NCBI GenBank assembly: GCA_026770575.1
Contig: MU657209.1
Location: 298,091 to 362,090, forward strand
DNA from: Pelagophyceae sp. CCMP2097
Lineage: Eukaryota; Sar; Pelagophyceae
Direction of reading: 5' to 3'
Length of the DNA stretch: 64,000 nucleotides
Below the pieces are notes generated by a model. The model did not search any database. It saw only the letters and a program-made list of their open reading frames with translations, and was not told where the DNA came from. Within the stretch, counting starts at the first letter, position 1. Each line of letters starts with the position of its first letter. The translations under genes were made by a program, and so were the position numbers. Below are positions 1 to 9,456 of the stretch, in pieces.

Positions 1-574
1 CACTCGACGGAGGAGCCGTACGTGGCGCCGCCCAAGCCTCCCGAGAACGTGGCCCACAAGGTCGTCGCAGCGCCGTTGAAGACCATCGACGCGTACAACA
101 CGTCCTCCGAGGGCGCCGGCGCGGCGACGGCGGCCAAGGGCTTTGCTGCGCAGACTGGCGACAACGCCAAGCCAAAGGTCGTCAAGTACGACGACGGCAC
201 GTACCGCTGTCAGAACAAGGGATGCACTTTGAAGTTCGACTCGAAGAAGAACTCCGACTCGGCGTGCAACTTCCACGCCAACGCGCCCGTCTTCCACGAA
301 ACGTACAAGTGGTGCGTCTACGCATCGCAAAAGCCGCCCCCTGAACGACTTCCCCGGAATCCGCCTCCCCGACGCTTCAAATAGGTGGAGCTGCTGCCCG
401 GCGCAGCGGAAGATGGAATTCGACGACTTTCTGGCCGTCAAGGGCTGCCGGCGCGGGCCGCACTGGAACGGGGAAGGTGACGCGCCCGCCGGCGCCGACG
501 CCGCTACCGTCGACGACGCGGCCACGGCCGACGGCGAGATCGAGGCCGGCGAGGACGGCTTCGACCTCGGCTAG
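1..574 (+). CDS. CHORD zinc-binding domain protein (5' partial)
   Basis: The gene enters from the left edge in frame and ends at TAG 572-574. Exon 1 runs to 311, a 73-nt GT-AG intron spans 312-384 and exon 2 starts at 385. Across the junction the protein reads YRCQNKGC, then C-x2-HANAPVFHE, then KWWSCC, then DDFLAVKGCRRGPH. That is the full Cys/His signature of a CHORD domain, which binds two zinc ions. CHORD proteins (plant RAR1, animal CHORDC1/melusin) are HSP90 co-chaperones. After the domain there is only an acidic tail of about 30 residues and no CS domain, so this copy looks RAR1-like at its C-terminus. A second CHORD may lie upstream, outside the window. The family call is firm; the exact subtype is not. 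Confidence 0.88.
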
Positions 575-589
575 GGTTTTAAAAAGTGG

Positions 590-1504
590 TTACGCCTTTG
601 GCTTTTGGATTTCTGGCTTGGGGCCGTGGAGCCGGGTGCGCGTCACCAGGGGCACCAAAACGCAGAGGAGGAGTTCGCGATGCGGTAGCTGCTCGAACGC
701 GACGCCGAAGAGGAAGAAGGCTGCGAAGACGGCGAGGAGCGCGACGTGGATCGGCACCGACTTTGTCAGATCAAGAGTCGGGTCCAGGAACGCGTAGTAA
801 ATGACACCCTGTGTGTTGCGCATCCAGCACCACGCGAAAAAGACGTAGTAGATACCCCAGAGCACGCCAAAAGGGAGGTGCGCCGCTGAAATGGGCAGGT
901 CGTTGAGGTAGAGGTCTACCGCGAGCATGACGACGTTTGCGTTGTGCATGAGCTGCGGCTTCCACGTGAAAAACAAGTCGACGCCGGCCGCGTCTCCCTT
1001 GCTCGCCATGGCCGGGATGAGCACAAACGTCGTGATCATGGCGACCAGAAGCCCCGCCGCCCACGACACCTCGAAGGCGACCCACGCGCAGGCGAGCAGC
1101 GGCCGCGGGGCCGCGTCGGCGCCGAGCGCGACGGCGGCGCTCATGCACGAGCCGCACGCAAAGTACAAACCGAGGAGGGTCCACGTCTGGACCGTAAATG
1201 TCGTGAGGCGCGCGAGGCCGCTCACCTTGATTGCCCGCGAGGCTAGCCGCGACGTCGGCATCATCTTCAAGTTTAATTTGATGGGGGGGCTCGTCACCGA
1301 GCTCGCGACGGTGGCAAATATGACGGCCGCGAAGAGCGCGCGCACGCCGCACAGCGCCCAGGGGCCCACGGTTTTTGACCCGCCGACATTCTCCAGAGCG
1401 ATGCTGGAAAAGCCGAGATCCGCGAAAGCCAGCTGCCGCAGGCAGACGCCGACGACCAGCGATAGGAAGACAAACAGGCCGAGGCGCGGCGCAGGGTCGC
1501 CCAT
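590..1504 (-). CDS. Polytopic membrane protein, FAR-17a/AIG1 or rolling-stone-like
   Basis: Single-exon 304-residue protein with about seven hydrophobic segments, near residues 9-28, 48-68, 102-120, 137-165, 190-202, 213-232 and 255-275. The stretch PQLMHNANVVMLAVDLYLND followed by a Tyr/Phe/Trp-rich helix resembles the conserved His/Asn region of the FAR-17a/AIG1 and rolling-stone membrane families, some members of which are lipid hydrolases. I cannot see enough to assign a reaction. It lies tail-to-tail with the CHORD gene, with 15 bases between stop codons. The start is the first Met that precedes membrane segment 1. Bases 1505-1815 upstream hold no gene that I can recognise and probably contain its promoter. 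Confidence 0.7.
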   Translation of the reverse strand: MGDPAPRLGLFVFLSLVVGVCLRQLAFADLGFSSIALENVGGSKTVGPWALCGVRALFAAVIFATVASSVTSPPIKLNLKMMPTSRLASRAIKVSGLARLTTFTVQTWTLLGLYFACGSCMSAAVALGADAAPRPLLACAWVAFEVSWAAGLLVAMITTFVLIPAMASKGDAAGVDLFFTWKPQLMHNANVVMLAVDLYLNDLPISAAHLPFGVLWGIYYVFFAWCWMRNTQGVIYYAFLDPTLDLTKSVPIHVALLAVFAAFFLFGVAFEQLPHRELLLCVLVPLVTRTRLHGPKPEIQKPKA

Positions 1505-1815
1505 GGGGAAAGACTCGGAGAACGCTCGAGCGTGGGAAGTCGCCGAAATTGGCCGAACGTTCTTTGGATCCCAGAAGTCATCCTGAAGAGGGGGCTAGTC
1601 TGCCGTTGCTGGAGGGGGGCTCTGACCAAGCTTCGCCCGACGGCTCGGCGCGCCTCCAATCGTACGAGTACAGACGACGGCCCCCCGGTGTCGCGAGTCT
1701 TCGAGGTCTCGCTCTGCAACGAGGCTCCGCACGCACATGCAGCCCGCCGCGTCCGCTCGGGACCCGAAGCGCCCGTAGAACCTTTGGCTTCGAATGGTTC
1801 CCTTAGGGCGGGTAC

Positions 1816-2925
1816 TCAGGAGGGCCAGCTCACGACGACGGCGGAGATGTTGTCGCCCGAGCCCTTCTCGTGCGCGGCTTCGCAGAGGGCCCTGGCCGCC
1901 TGGGACGCGTCGCCGCAGTGGTGGACGATTTCGCAGGCCTGCTGTTCGTCGAAAACGCACCACACGCCGTCGCAGGCCACGATGCAAAAGGCCTCGGTGC
2001 CGTCCAACTCGCGGCGCGAGAACTCGGCGTCGGCAGTGACCAGTTGCCGCGCGGCGCGCTTGAGCGAGAGGCCGCCGAGGCAGCGCGTCAACGTGATGCC
2101 ACCCGGGTAGACGCGCGGCGGGTTCGTCGACTTGACGCCGTGCACCAAACTCGCGGGCGCGACGCGCGCAAAGAGGCGCGCCGCCGTGCCCGCGCGCGCC
2201 TCGCGCTCGTTGCGGCCGACGTGGCCTCCTCTTTTGCGGATGCGCGCCGCCTCCGCGGCCTCGGCGGCGTTGTGGTCGCGCGTCAAAGCCACGCCCTCGA
2301 CGCCGGCCGGTCGTCCGGCGGATGAAGCGCGTCGGAGACCCACGACGCAGCGAGAGTCGCCGACCCAGCCGCAGTCGAGCGTCTCCGCGCCGATGCGCGC
2401 CAAAACGACAGTCGACGCGTCGTTCCATTTGCCGCGCTTCGCCGCGGCCAGAATATCGCGCTCGCTAGCCGCCAAGAAGTCGCGCAGCACCGGCTCGGCC
2501 GACGCGGCGGGCGCGTCGCGGAGCGCGCGGAACGTCGCCTCTGTGAGCAGGAAGCGCCCGAGCGCCGCGCCGCGCGGCCCCGCCGCGCCGTCCCAAACAC
2601 CAATGACGGTGCCCTTTGGATCCGACCGAACATAGTGCGCGTCCTCCATCGTCTTGCGCCGGCCCTGCATGGCAAACTCGCTCAGGATGAGCCCCGGGCC
2701 ATCGCCGAGCGGCGACCGCCGCCGCCGCACGCTCTCGGAAGTTTCCTCCGAGTTGAGCTCGGCGCAGTCACCGATGCCGTCGCACACGTCGTAGTGCCGC
2801 GAGTCGAAGTCGTCGTCCGCGGCGGACTGGCTGGAATCGGGTCGCGACCGCGTGGCATATCGGCGGTATAGGACGAAGCCCCCCACCGCGCCGCAGAGCG
2901 CCAGCGCGGGGAGGTAATACGCCAT
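1816..2925 (-). CDS. Membrane-anchored PP2C-family Ser/Thr phosphatase
   Basis: About 369 residues. I start at the Met opening MAYYLPALALCGAVGGFVLY, which gives an N-terminal transmembrane anchor followed by basic residues; a longer reading frame upstream lacks any domain. PP2C motifs occur in order: RRKTMEDAHY, VIGVWDGAAGPRGA, WVGDSRCVV, LTRDHN, ACDGVWCVFDE and GSGDNISAVVV. These supply the metal-binding Asp residues. Two positions depart from consensus: the usual DGHGG reads DGAAGP, and the usual SDG before the late Asp reads CDG. The enzyme should remove phosphate from Ser/Thr using Mn/Mg. Its membrane anchor suggests that it acts at a membrane surface. Whether the altered metal loop keeps full activity is unknown. 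Confidence 0.88.
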   Translation of the reverse strand: MAYYLPALALCGAVGGFVLYRRYATRSRPDSSQSAADDDFDSRHYDVCDGIGDCAELNSEETSESVRRRRSPLGDGPGLILSEFAMQGRRKTMEDAHYVRSDPKGTVIGVWDGAAGPRGAALGRFLLTEATFRALRDAPAASAEPVLRDFLAASERDILAAAKRGKWNDASTVVLARIGAETLDCGWVGDSRCVVGLRRASSAGRPAGVEGVALTRDHNAAEAAEAARIRKRGGHVGRNEREARAGTAARLFARVAPASLVHGVKSTNPPRVYPGGITLTRCLGGLSLKRAARQLVTADAEFSRRELDGTEAFCIVACDGVWCVFDEQQACEIVHHCGDASQAARALCEAAHEKGSGDNISAVVVSWPS

Positions 2926-3257
2926 GGCTCGACGCGAACTACGGTTTCGGCGCGCAGATACGTCGCTGGAAATTTGTTTCGGAAAATCCCGAGAGTTTTT
3001 CGTGACGTCACCAGTCTTTTCGGGTTTCGCATTTGAGCCGCAAGCACCTCGCAGGACCGTGCGACGATGGTCGATCACAAGGGCACAGAGAGCCCACAGC
3101 CTCGATGGAGTGCATAAGAGTCGAAGAAGACGTGCGTCACAGGTATAAAAGTCGACGGGGTATTACGAGGTGTCGGCAAACTGCGTCTCCGTACTCTCTC
3201 TCCTAACACATTCCCATCCACTCCCTCGTATGATACTGAGCTCGAGTGGAACTGGGC

Positions 3258-4988
3258 TCACGCCGCCACCTTTTGTACAGCGGGCCCGCCGTCCGTGACG
3301 CCTCTCGGCCCGCAGAAGCGCGCGATGGGCACGGGGTGCCGGTACGTCACGTGCTACACGGTACGGAGGTGTATACACTGGTGGATCTGGGTTTGAGGAG
3401 CCGCGTTGGAAGACACGAGCGAAACGCACCTGCTTCAGAACGGCCACCTCCGTGGGCAAGAGGAACGTGTTCACCTGGAGCGTGCGGAAGAGGGCCTAGC
3501 AGAGCGGCTTGGAGCGTGGGTCCTGTATGCCCGGTATACTCACGTCGCCCATGCCGCCGCCGCCGCATTTCCCCGCGTGCGACCGCCCCGCAGACTGCTC
3601 GCATAAAAAGGCGTGCGACCTTTCCGCGAGGAGGAAAAAGTCCCACTGCTCCGGCGTGCGGAATGCGCGCATGTCCACAACTTCAAAGTTGTTGTAGAAC
3701 GACGGGCACGACGGCACTTTGCTGATCACCGCGTCGCTGCAGATGGGCACGGGCAGCGGCACTTGCCCAACCTTTTCGGGCAGCGCCAGGCGGCACCGCA
3801 GGTTGCACTGCTTGTGCTGCTTGGCCTTTGGGTGCGTGAACCTACCATCAAAGCCTCGGCGTCCGCGGCGCGCGAAAACTTTTCAAAAGGGGTCTCGCAC
3901 GGGCACGTGTACGCGTCTGCGGGGCAGTCCGGCCGGGCGCCCCACTTTGCGAGCGCGAGGTCAAGCTCGGGCCGCATCTTGGCGAAGATGTGCGGGAGCG
4001 CGGTGGCCGCGCCTACCAGACGCATCTTCAAAACCGGTTGCGGGAGTACCCCGTAGAGGCTCCGACGGACCTGCGGTCTCTGCGTAGTTGCCCCCGAGGC
4101 TGCCGTACTTTGCGCCTCTGGTCTGCATGAACTGGAAGGGGTCGACGGTCGTCGCGGAGAGCCGCGAGTCGCCGTCGATTCTCAGGTAGTAGTCGAAGCG
4201 GCGCGCCAGGGGCGCGTGGTGGATGAGGCCGGCGTAGAAGCGGCACATGAGCATGTAGCCGTAGCCGTGAATGTTCGCCTTAGTAGCTCTGGAAAGGTCG
4301 CCCCCAAAGTGAAAGTCCTTCCAGCCGCCGACCGTGCGGTTCACGTCGTAGAGGTACGGCGGCAGCGAAGACCCGTCGAAGGTGACGCGCTGCCACCACG
4401 CGCGCGACGACCCGGCCGCGTTCCTAGGCCGAGGCATGACGCACGGATGCCGACCCCCGCCGGGCCGCCTCACAGGCCGCTGGCGCGCTCGAGCATGGCC
4501 TGGTCCGCGTCGCGCCAGTCTGCGTGGTAGAGGAGGACGGGGTACTTTTTCTTGCCGAGGAGCGAGTTTTTGCCCGTGAGAGACCCTGCGCGGCGGGCGT
4601 GGACGGCGCGGCGACAGGTGCCGCGACGAGCGCCGCCGTTTCGGCTCGCACGGCCCTCCGCGGATGCGCACCGACGCTGCGCACGGCCTGGTCCATGTAG
4701 GAGCAGCGCCCCCACTTTACGTTTTGCTGGCAGACCGCGCCCCCGCAGCGCAGGTCCTTGAGCAGAAAGACAACCGCGGCGCGAGGTTGCTCCGGCGGCT
4801 GCTGCGAGAGCCTGGGGCATTCGGTCGGCGCGCGTAAACGTGCGTGGGGCGTACCAGGAGTCGATGTCCGCTTCGGCCGCTTCCGTCTTGGCGTCGATGG
4901 CAAAGACGCGACTGATCATGTCGTCCAAGTGCGGCAAGTCCGCCGCCGCCGCGAAACAGGCCCCGAGGGTCAGCACACGGAAGAGCAT
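3258..4988 (-). CDS. GT15 alpha-1,2-mannosyltransferase (KRE2/MNT1 family)
   Basis: Multi-exon gene. It starts at MLFRVLTLGACFAAAAD, a clear signal peptide or signal anchor. About 4811-4853 is an intron; the joined reading continues into AVVFLLKD. The central exon carries YGYMLMCRFYAGLIHHAPL followed by FDYYLRIDGDSRL, the GT15 core in which the metal-binding acidic motif lies, then DPFQFMQT. Later exons give YNNFEVVDMRAFRT, then GGMGD and the final VTYRHPVPIARFC before TGA at 3258-3260. GT15 enzymes transfer mannose from GDP-mannose onto N- and O-glycans in the Golgi lumen. Near 3510-3557 a 21-nt splice would run into a stop, whereas a 48-nt intron restores the family sequence. At least five introns are needed; some borders are approximate. 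Confidence 0.82.
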
Positions 4989-5243
4989 CCCGGAGGCGCC
5001 GCGAGGCGCGGGGCGAGCGAACGCCTTTTGACCCGCCCACTTAGACCGTGGCACTGGCACTGGCAAACTGGCTCATATCGCCAAAAGAGGGCCTTCCAAG
5101 TGGAAGTCAGGAAGTCCCCGTCTCGGCCTTGCGTCCATTGCCAAACGAGGCAAAGCTTCGGGCTGCAGCAAGCTGTACATAGTATAGCACCACCGCTGCC
5201 CCGCGGTGACATGGCCGTCCGAGGTCCGCTGTCACCACACCAA

Positions 5244-5406
5244 GCGCCAGGCCGAGGCCCAGCCACCGCGCGAGACCCATCACAAGCCGCACCGCCTTCA
5301 ATGGCGACGTGGAAAAAAAACATTGTGTGGAGTCCAGCAGCGACGGACCGCCTGTTGTTTTTTAAGCAGCCTCAGTGGAGTGCACAATAGAAGAAGAAGA
5401 AGCTCT
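5244..5406 (+). repeat. Dispersed repeat, copy A
   Basis: This stretch of about 163 bases is nearly identical, by eye roughly nine bases in ten, to the reverse complement of 38439-38601. Shared landmarks are GCGCCAGGCCGAGG, CACAAGCCGCACCGCC, CATTGTGTGG and the AGAAGAAGAAG run. The left border cannot be defined because the other copy runs into the N gap. It lies upstream of the mannosyltransferase gene. No long open frame with recognisable similarity crosses it, and the rest of 4989-6050 shows nothing I can annotate. Confidence 0.8.
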
Positions 5407-6059
5407 TCCTGCAGCTTCTCCTTCGAAACTGTCGAGGAACGCGGCAAGGGTGTCGCCGCGTCGGCCTTGGCCTCGGCCGGGCGTCGAGGCGGCGCGGCGC
5501 GGCGCGCGCGCCGCGGTGCTGCCTCTCGTCTCCACAGACTCGCCGGGCTCGCAGCTTGAGACGGACGACGCCGCTGGCTGTCGTTTCATCGTCAGCCATC
5601 CGTCGAGTCGTCGACGCTTGCGCGCATGGCCAACGGATTGGCCAACGGCGTCGGGCGTCGTCCGCCAATGCGCCGCCACAAGGCCGCCACAGGAAGGACC
5701 GGGCATGTCGACCACAATGCAAGCACAACGTCGGACGACTCGATCGTTTCCGTATAGGATTCCTACACCTCTTGGAACGTTGAAAGCCGCCCGAGACCAT
5801 GCTGCCAACCGACAGCTTGTACCTGCCGCGCATACGAAGCGCGCCCTATATCCATGACGAATATGAAGTGCGTCCTCCATATCCATGAGGAACAAGGGGC
5901 GAGGCGTCTTCCATTTTGTAGATCGCTCCGCGTTGGAGGCCGAGGCTCGATAAAGACAGACGCAGGCATATACATTAATAGGAGCGTTTTAATCTACACG
6001 GGCTCTCAGTGGCGCATTTCGGCGCCTTTGCGCGGGGCGGTTCCTCGATGACTCGGTAC

Positions 6060-6628
6060 TCAGGCGCGCGCCCACCACGCGGCGGCCTTCTTTTCGATGT
6101 CGTCCTTGGCCTCAGTCTTGGCGTTCTTCGCCGCCTACGCAGGGCTCTATAGGCGCGCCCCCGAGCCGGCAAAGGGCCCCCGGGGTAGCTCGTGTCGACG
6201 CGCCTTTGCGGTTTTGGCCTTTGCGTCGTCGCAAGCCTTTTTCGCCTTTTTTGCCGCTTTATCAGCCTTCTCCTTGGCTTCCTTCTTAACTTCCTTGGCG
6301 GTGGCCTCAACGTCCTTCTTTAAAAGCTGGACCTAAGGCGGCCATGACTTGGCCGTGACACTGGTGACTACCCTGGCGCGACGCCCGTAAACCAACAAGC
6401 ACCCGTCTGTCGCGCACGACGGTCACGTCGAGGGCCGCCCCCCGGCCACGCCTCTGTGATGCCGCGCACGGCTCTGTCAGCACCGTCTGTGACAACATTC
6501 TGCGTCGGTTCGGTTGGACGCAGAATCCCCGACGCGGAGAGGTGCTTTGGAATCGATGGCCGGGCTCCAGGTGATGCCCTGCACGCACGCGCTCAGCAGA
6601 CCCAACGCGAGGAGGACGAAGGAGCGCA
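6060..6628 (-). CDS. Possible small secreted Lys/Ala-rich protein
   Basis: A Met at 6628 begins MRSFVLLALGLLSACVQG, a textbook signal peptide. About 300 bases further on, after a TTAG acceptor near 6336, the minus strand encodes VQLLKKDVEATAKEVKK and continues as an Ala/Lys-rich helix. After another likely intron it continues with AAKNAKTEAKDDIEKK and then stops near 6060. I infer a short secreted or ER-targeted helical protein. I could not find a donor that joins exons 1 and 2 in phase with good consensus, so the gene structure is tentative. No family is recognised. The signal peptide and the helix could also belong to different genes. Confidence 0.35.
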
Positions 6629-6778
6629 TGACTGGTGATCTCAAGATCACGTGTTCTGAGTCGCTTTGAACGTTGTTCGGGTTTCCAACCTTGAGTTCTA
6701 AAATGTTCGGATTCTTCCAGAAGCTTCTCCTCGAGTGGCCTTGTCGCCTCGAGGGGCCTCCAAGTCGCACGTTATACG

Positions 6779-8056
6779 TTAGGCCGCGTGGAGGATGGGC
6801 CTGGAGGCCATCGCGGCGCGGAGCCACGGCGTTGTTGCGTCTGCGGCGGCGGCGCCGAGTCGCCGTCGGTGCTCGAGGGCGCATCGGGCAATCGAACGTT
6901 CCAGGTACGCAATCGCGCCGCCGGGCGTGACGAGGTGCGCGTGCTGCTGCGCTGCGGACGCAAAACTACGGGGGGGACGGAAGCAAGGCACATTGTACTG
7001 GGGCCCCGGAAGCACCAAGAAGAAAAAGAAGTCGTACCCAGTTCCGTCCGGACCGCGCCGAGGTCGTCCAGCACGGTGGATGCTGGGTCGTGCGCGAGCA
7101 GGAGCGCAGCCACAAACGTCGCCTGGGAGGACTCTCTCTGGGGATTCTTCTGCGAGGTCTTTGAGGACTGGGGGACCCACATAATGCGCAGCCGAGTAGT
7201 CCGTCACGCTCCGGCGCAGCCACGCGATGCTAGCGGGGGCTATTCGAGACGCATCGCGGGGCCTCGACGCATCGCGAGCAGCACGGGGCGGGCGGACGTA
7301 CACCCAGTCGAGCTCGCGGCGGGCGCCGGTCGCCGATTCCTGGCCGACGAGCCACGCGCGGTGGCACCACGCGGCGTAGTTGCGCGGATGCCGCTGCGCG
7401 AGCGAGGCGCAGAGCGCGAACTCGGCGTCGCCTGGCCAGAGGCGTCGGCACGGGCGCCGCGCGACGACCAGCGGCGGCTTACGGATCGCCGTCGTCCCCG
7501 TCTCGAGCCGCATCGCCGCCGCGGCGCACCAGCGCCGATGCCTGCGTATACGAGTCAACGACGGTGCAGGCTCGCCGAGAGACGCACGCCCACGCCGACG
7601 CCGCTTTTCCGTGCCCTACGCGCGTTGCCGTCGCGCGTGACATCCGACTTGTCCGTCGAGCGTGGCACCCGACGAGCGAGTACGCACGTCGCAGGACGGC
7701 GGCGTTGAGTCGGAGCTCGGTTTGGAGCGGCGGCAGCGTCGCGCCGACGAGGTTGGCCTTGCGCTTGTTCCAAGCTGTGTAAGAGTCGCCACTCAGGAGC
7801 AACGTCGCAAGCGTCGAGGCGTCGTCGTCTTCCACCAGGGCCTCGCGCCACACCGCCACGACGTGCCGCTTCCCCAGCGACACCGCGCCTGCGTATAGGG
7901 CCTCTTGCGCGCCGGCGAGGCGCTGCGTTGCTCACCGTGCTCGGCGTCATAGGACCAGACGGCGTCGTCGTCCTCTTGCAGCACGACGCCGAACTCGTCG
8001 AACGCCCCACCGCAGCTCCCGAGGAGCGCGCGCAGCTCGTCGAGGAGCCGCGGCAT
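6779..8056 (-). CDS. Protein prenyltransferase alpha-subunit-repeat protein, PTAR1-like
   Basis: Start chosen at MPRLLDELRALLGSCGG. Multi-exon. Prenyltransferase-alpha repeats are visible as DSYTAWNKRKANLV, then KAASAWAHRRWC (across a short intron starting GTGCGT), then HPRNYAAWCHRAWLV and finally WLRRSVTDYSAAHY. The order, the opening acidic DEFGVVL segment and the final SDY-type repeat resemble human PTAR1, a divergent relative of the alpha subunits of farnesyl and geranylgeranyl transferases. PTAR1 has been linked to a geranylgeranyltransferase that acts on the SNARE Ykt6 (GGTase-III). One intron begins GTACGACTTCTTTT near 7050 and ends in CGTAG near 6966. The beta subunit is not in this window. 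The repeat assignment is firm; the ortholog claim is moderate. Confidence 0.75.
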
Positions 8057-8290
8057 CGGCTCCGGGATTTCGATCGCCAAAGTGTCTTTGTTTTGGAACA
8101 CACGCCTCGCACCGCGGTTGGTCCCACACGGGTGTGCACCCTTCGAACACCGTGGCCGCGGGACCCAGAGGTTCGAAAGAGGTGCCGCGATCGGCCTCAC
8201 CCAGAGGTTGTGGCCCTCGAGCGGCCGGCCGGCCGTCTTTTCCCATCCGGTGGCTCTCCCGGCGAGGGTTCCCCATCGCCTCTCGGTCTC

Positions 8291-9358
8291 ATGCGTACGC
8301 CGACGGAGGCGCGCCGGCCTCGGCCGCTGAGCCCTCGGACGCCGGGCAGCGCGGAGCGTTCGGCGGAGCGGTCGCACATCGAGCACGTACTCGGGATTCT
8401 GGAGTCGCGCGAGGCTGCGCTCGTCGTGAGCGCCCGCGAGAACGCCGAGCTCCGGGCGCGCCTCGAGGCCATCGAGGACTCGTCGCCGCGCCGGAACGAC
8501 GGTGACGACGACTGGTCCGCCGGCAGCGACAGACCCGACAGCGAGGACCGCCCCGACAGCGAATCGCGCGGCGCGCGCCGCGAGGCGGCGGAAGAAGACG
8601 AGCACGCGCAGCACGCCGAGCAACGGCTGTGCGTGCCGACCCCGCGCTCGCGGCCGCGACTCGTCGTATAGGCGCGAGCTCGAGCTGCTTCTGGCGGAGC
8701 GCGAAGCGGACATCGTGGAGCTGGAGCGGAAACTTGTACTCCAGTGGCGGCTGCACAGAGAGGCAGAAGAGGCCAAGGCGCGCATCGCAGTCGTGCGTGG
8801 CCGTGCGACGCAGATGCACGCGGCTCGAGGAGAGAGTCGCTCCTCGAGGAGTGAGTTCCTCTCGTCACGCTCTCGTCCCTAGGAGCTGGCCGCGGTGTCG
8901 TCGGCGCGCGACGACGTCGAGCGGCGCGCCGACGAGGCCGAGGCGGAGCGCGACGCGGCAAAGGTGGATGCAAAGGCCGTGCAGCAAGCGCTCGCCGCGT
9001 CGACCCTCGACGAGGCGCGCCTCGACGAGCGGCTCAAGGGCCTGCTGGCGACGCCGGCGCCCGACGGCGGCGCGGACCACGGCGACGGCCTCGCGGAGGA
9101 GCGCGCGCGGTGCCTCGCCGCGGCGCGAGACGCCACGCGCGAGAACGATGTCCTCCGCACGGCGAGCGACGCGGCGGCGAAGCAGCAGCGCCGGGCCGCG
9201 CGCAACGCGCGAGACGCGGCGGACCGCGCCCACGTCGAGGTCGACGCCGCAGACGCCGCCATGCGGGCCGCGCGAGGGACGGTGGAGGACCTCCGCAACG
9301 AGATGGCCGCGCTCCCGACGTTCCCGGACAGGATATCCGCCGCATGGTCCTGCTTTTG
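8291..9358 (+). CDS. Coiled-coil protein of unknown function
   Basis: Starts at MRTPTEARRPRPLSPRTPG, a basic Pro/Ser-rich head. Exon 1 ends near 8628 and the next begins at 8672, joining to RELELLLAEREADIVELERK, a strong heptad pattern. A 37-nt intron near 8789-8825 and a 32-nt intron at 8851-8882 are needed to keep phase into ELAAVSSARDDVERRADEAE and onward to the stop after ISAAWSCF. Nearly all of the last 200 residues are Ala/Glu/Arg-rich coiled coil. I recognise no named domain. Coiled-coil proteins of this kind are often cytoskeletal, but nothing here proves that. Transcription is divergent from the PTAR1-like gene, with about 235 bases between the starts. Confidence 0.6.
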
Positions 9359-9456
9359 ACTGCTGGCCTCCCCGGCCGGCGGCTCCTGGGATACTGTCGA
9401 GTAATCTCGGTATTTATGTGAGGCCGTGGCGCGCGACCCGACGAGAGTGATATTTC

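Noticed and set aside
5372..5895. Long open frames on both strands after the dispersed repeat
   Set aside because: Arg/Ala-rich with no domain, signal or splice-linked continuation; typical of chance frames in GC-rich DNA.
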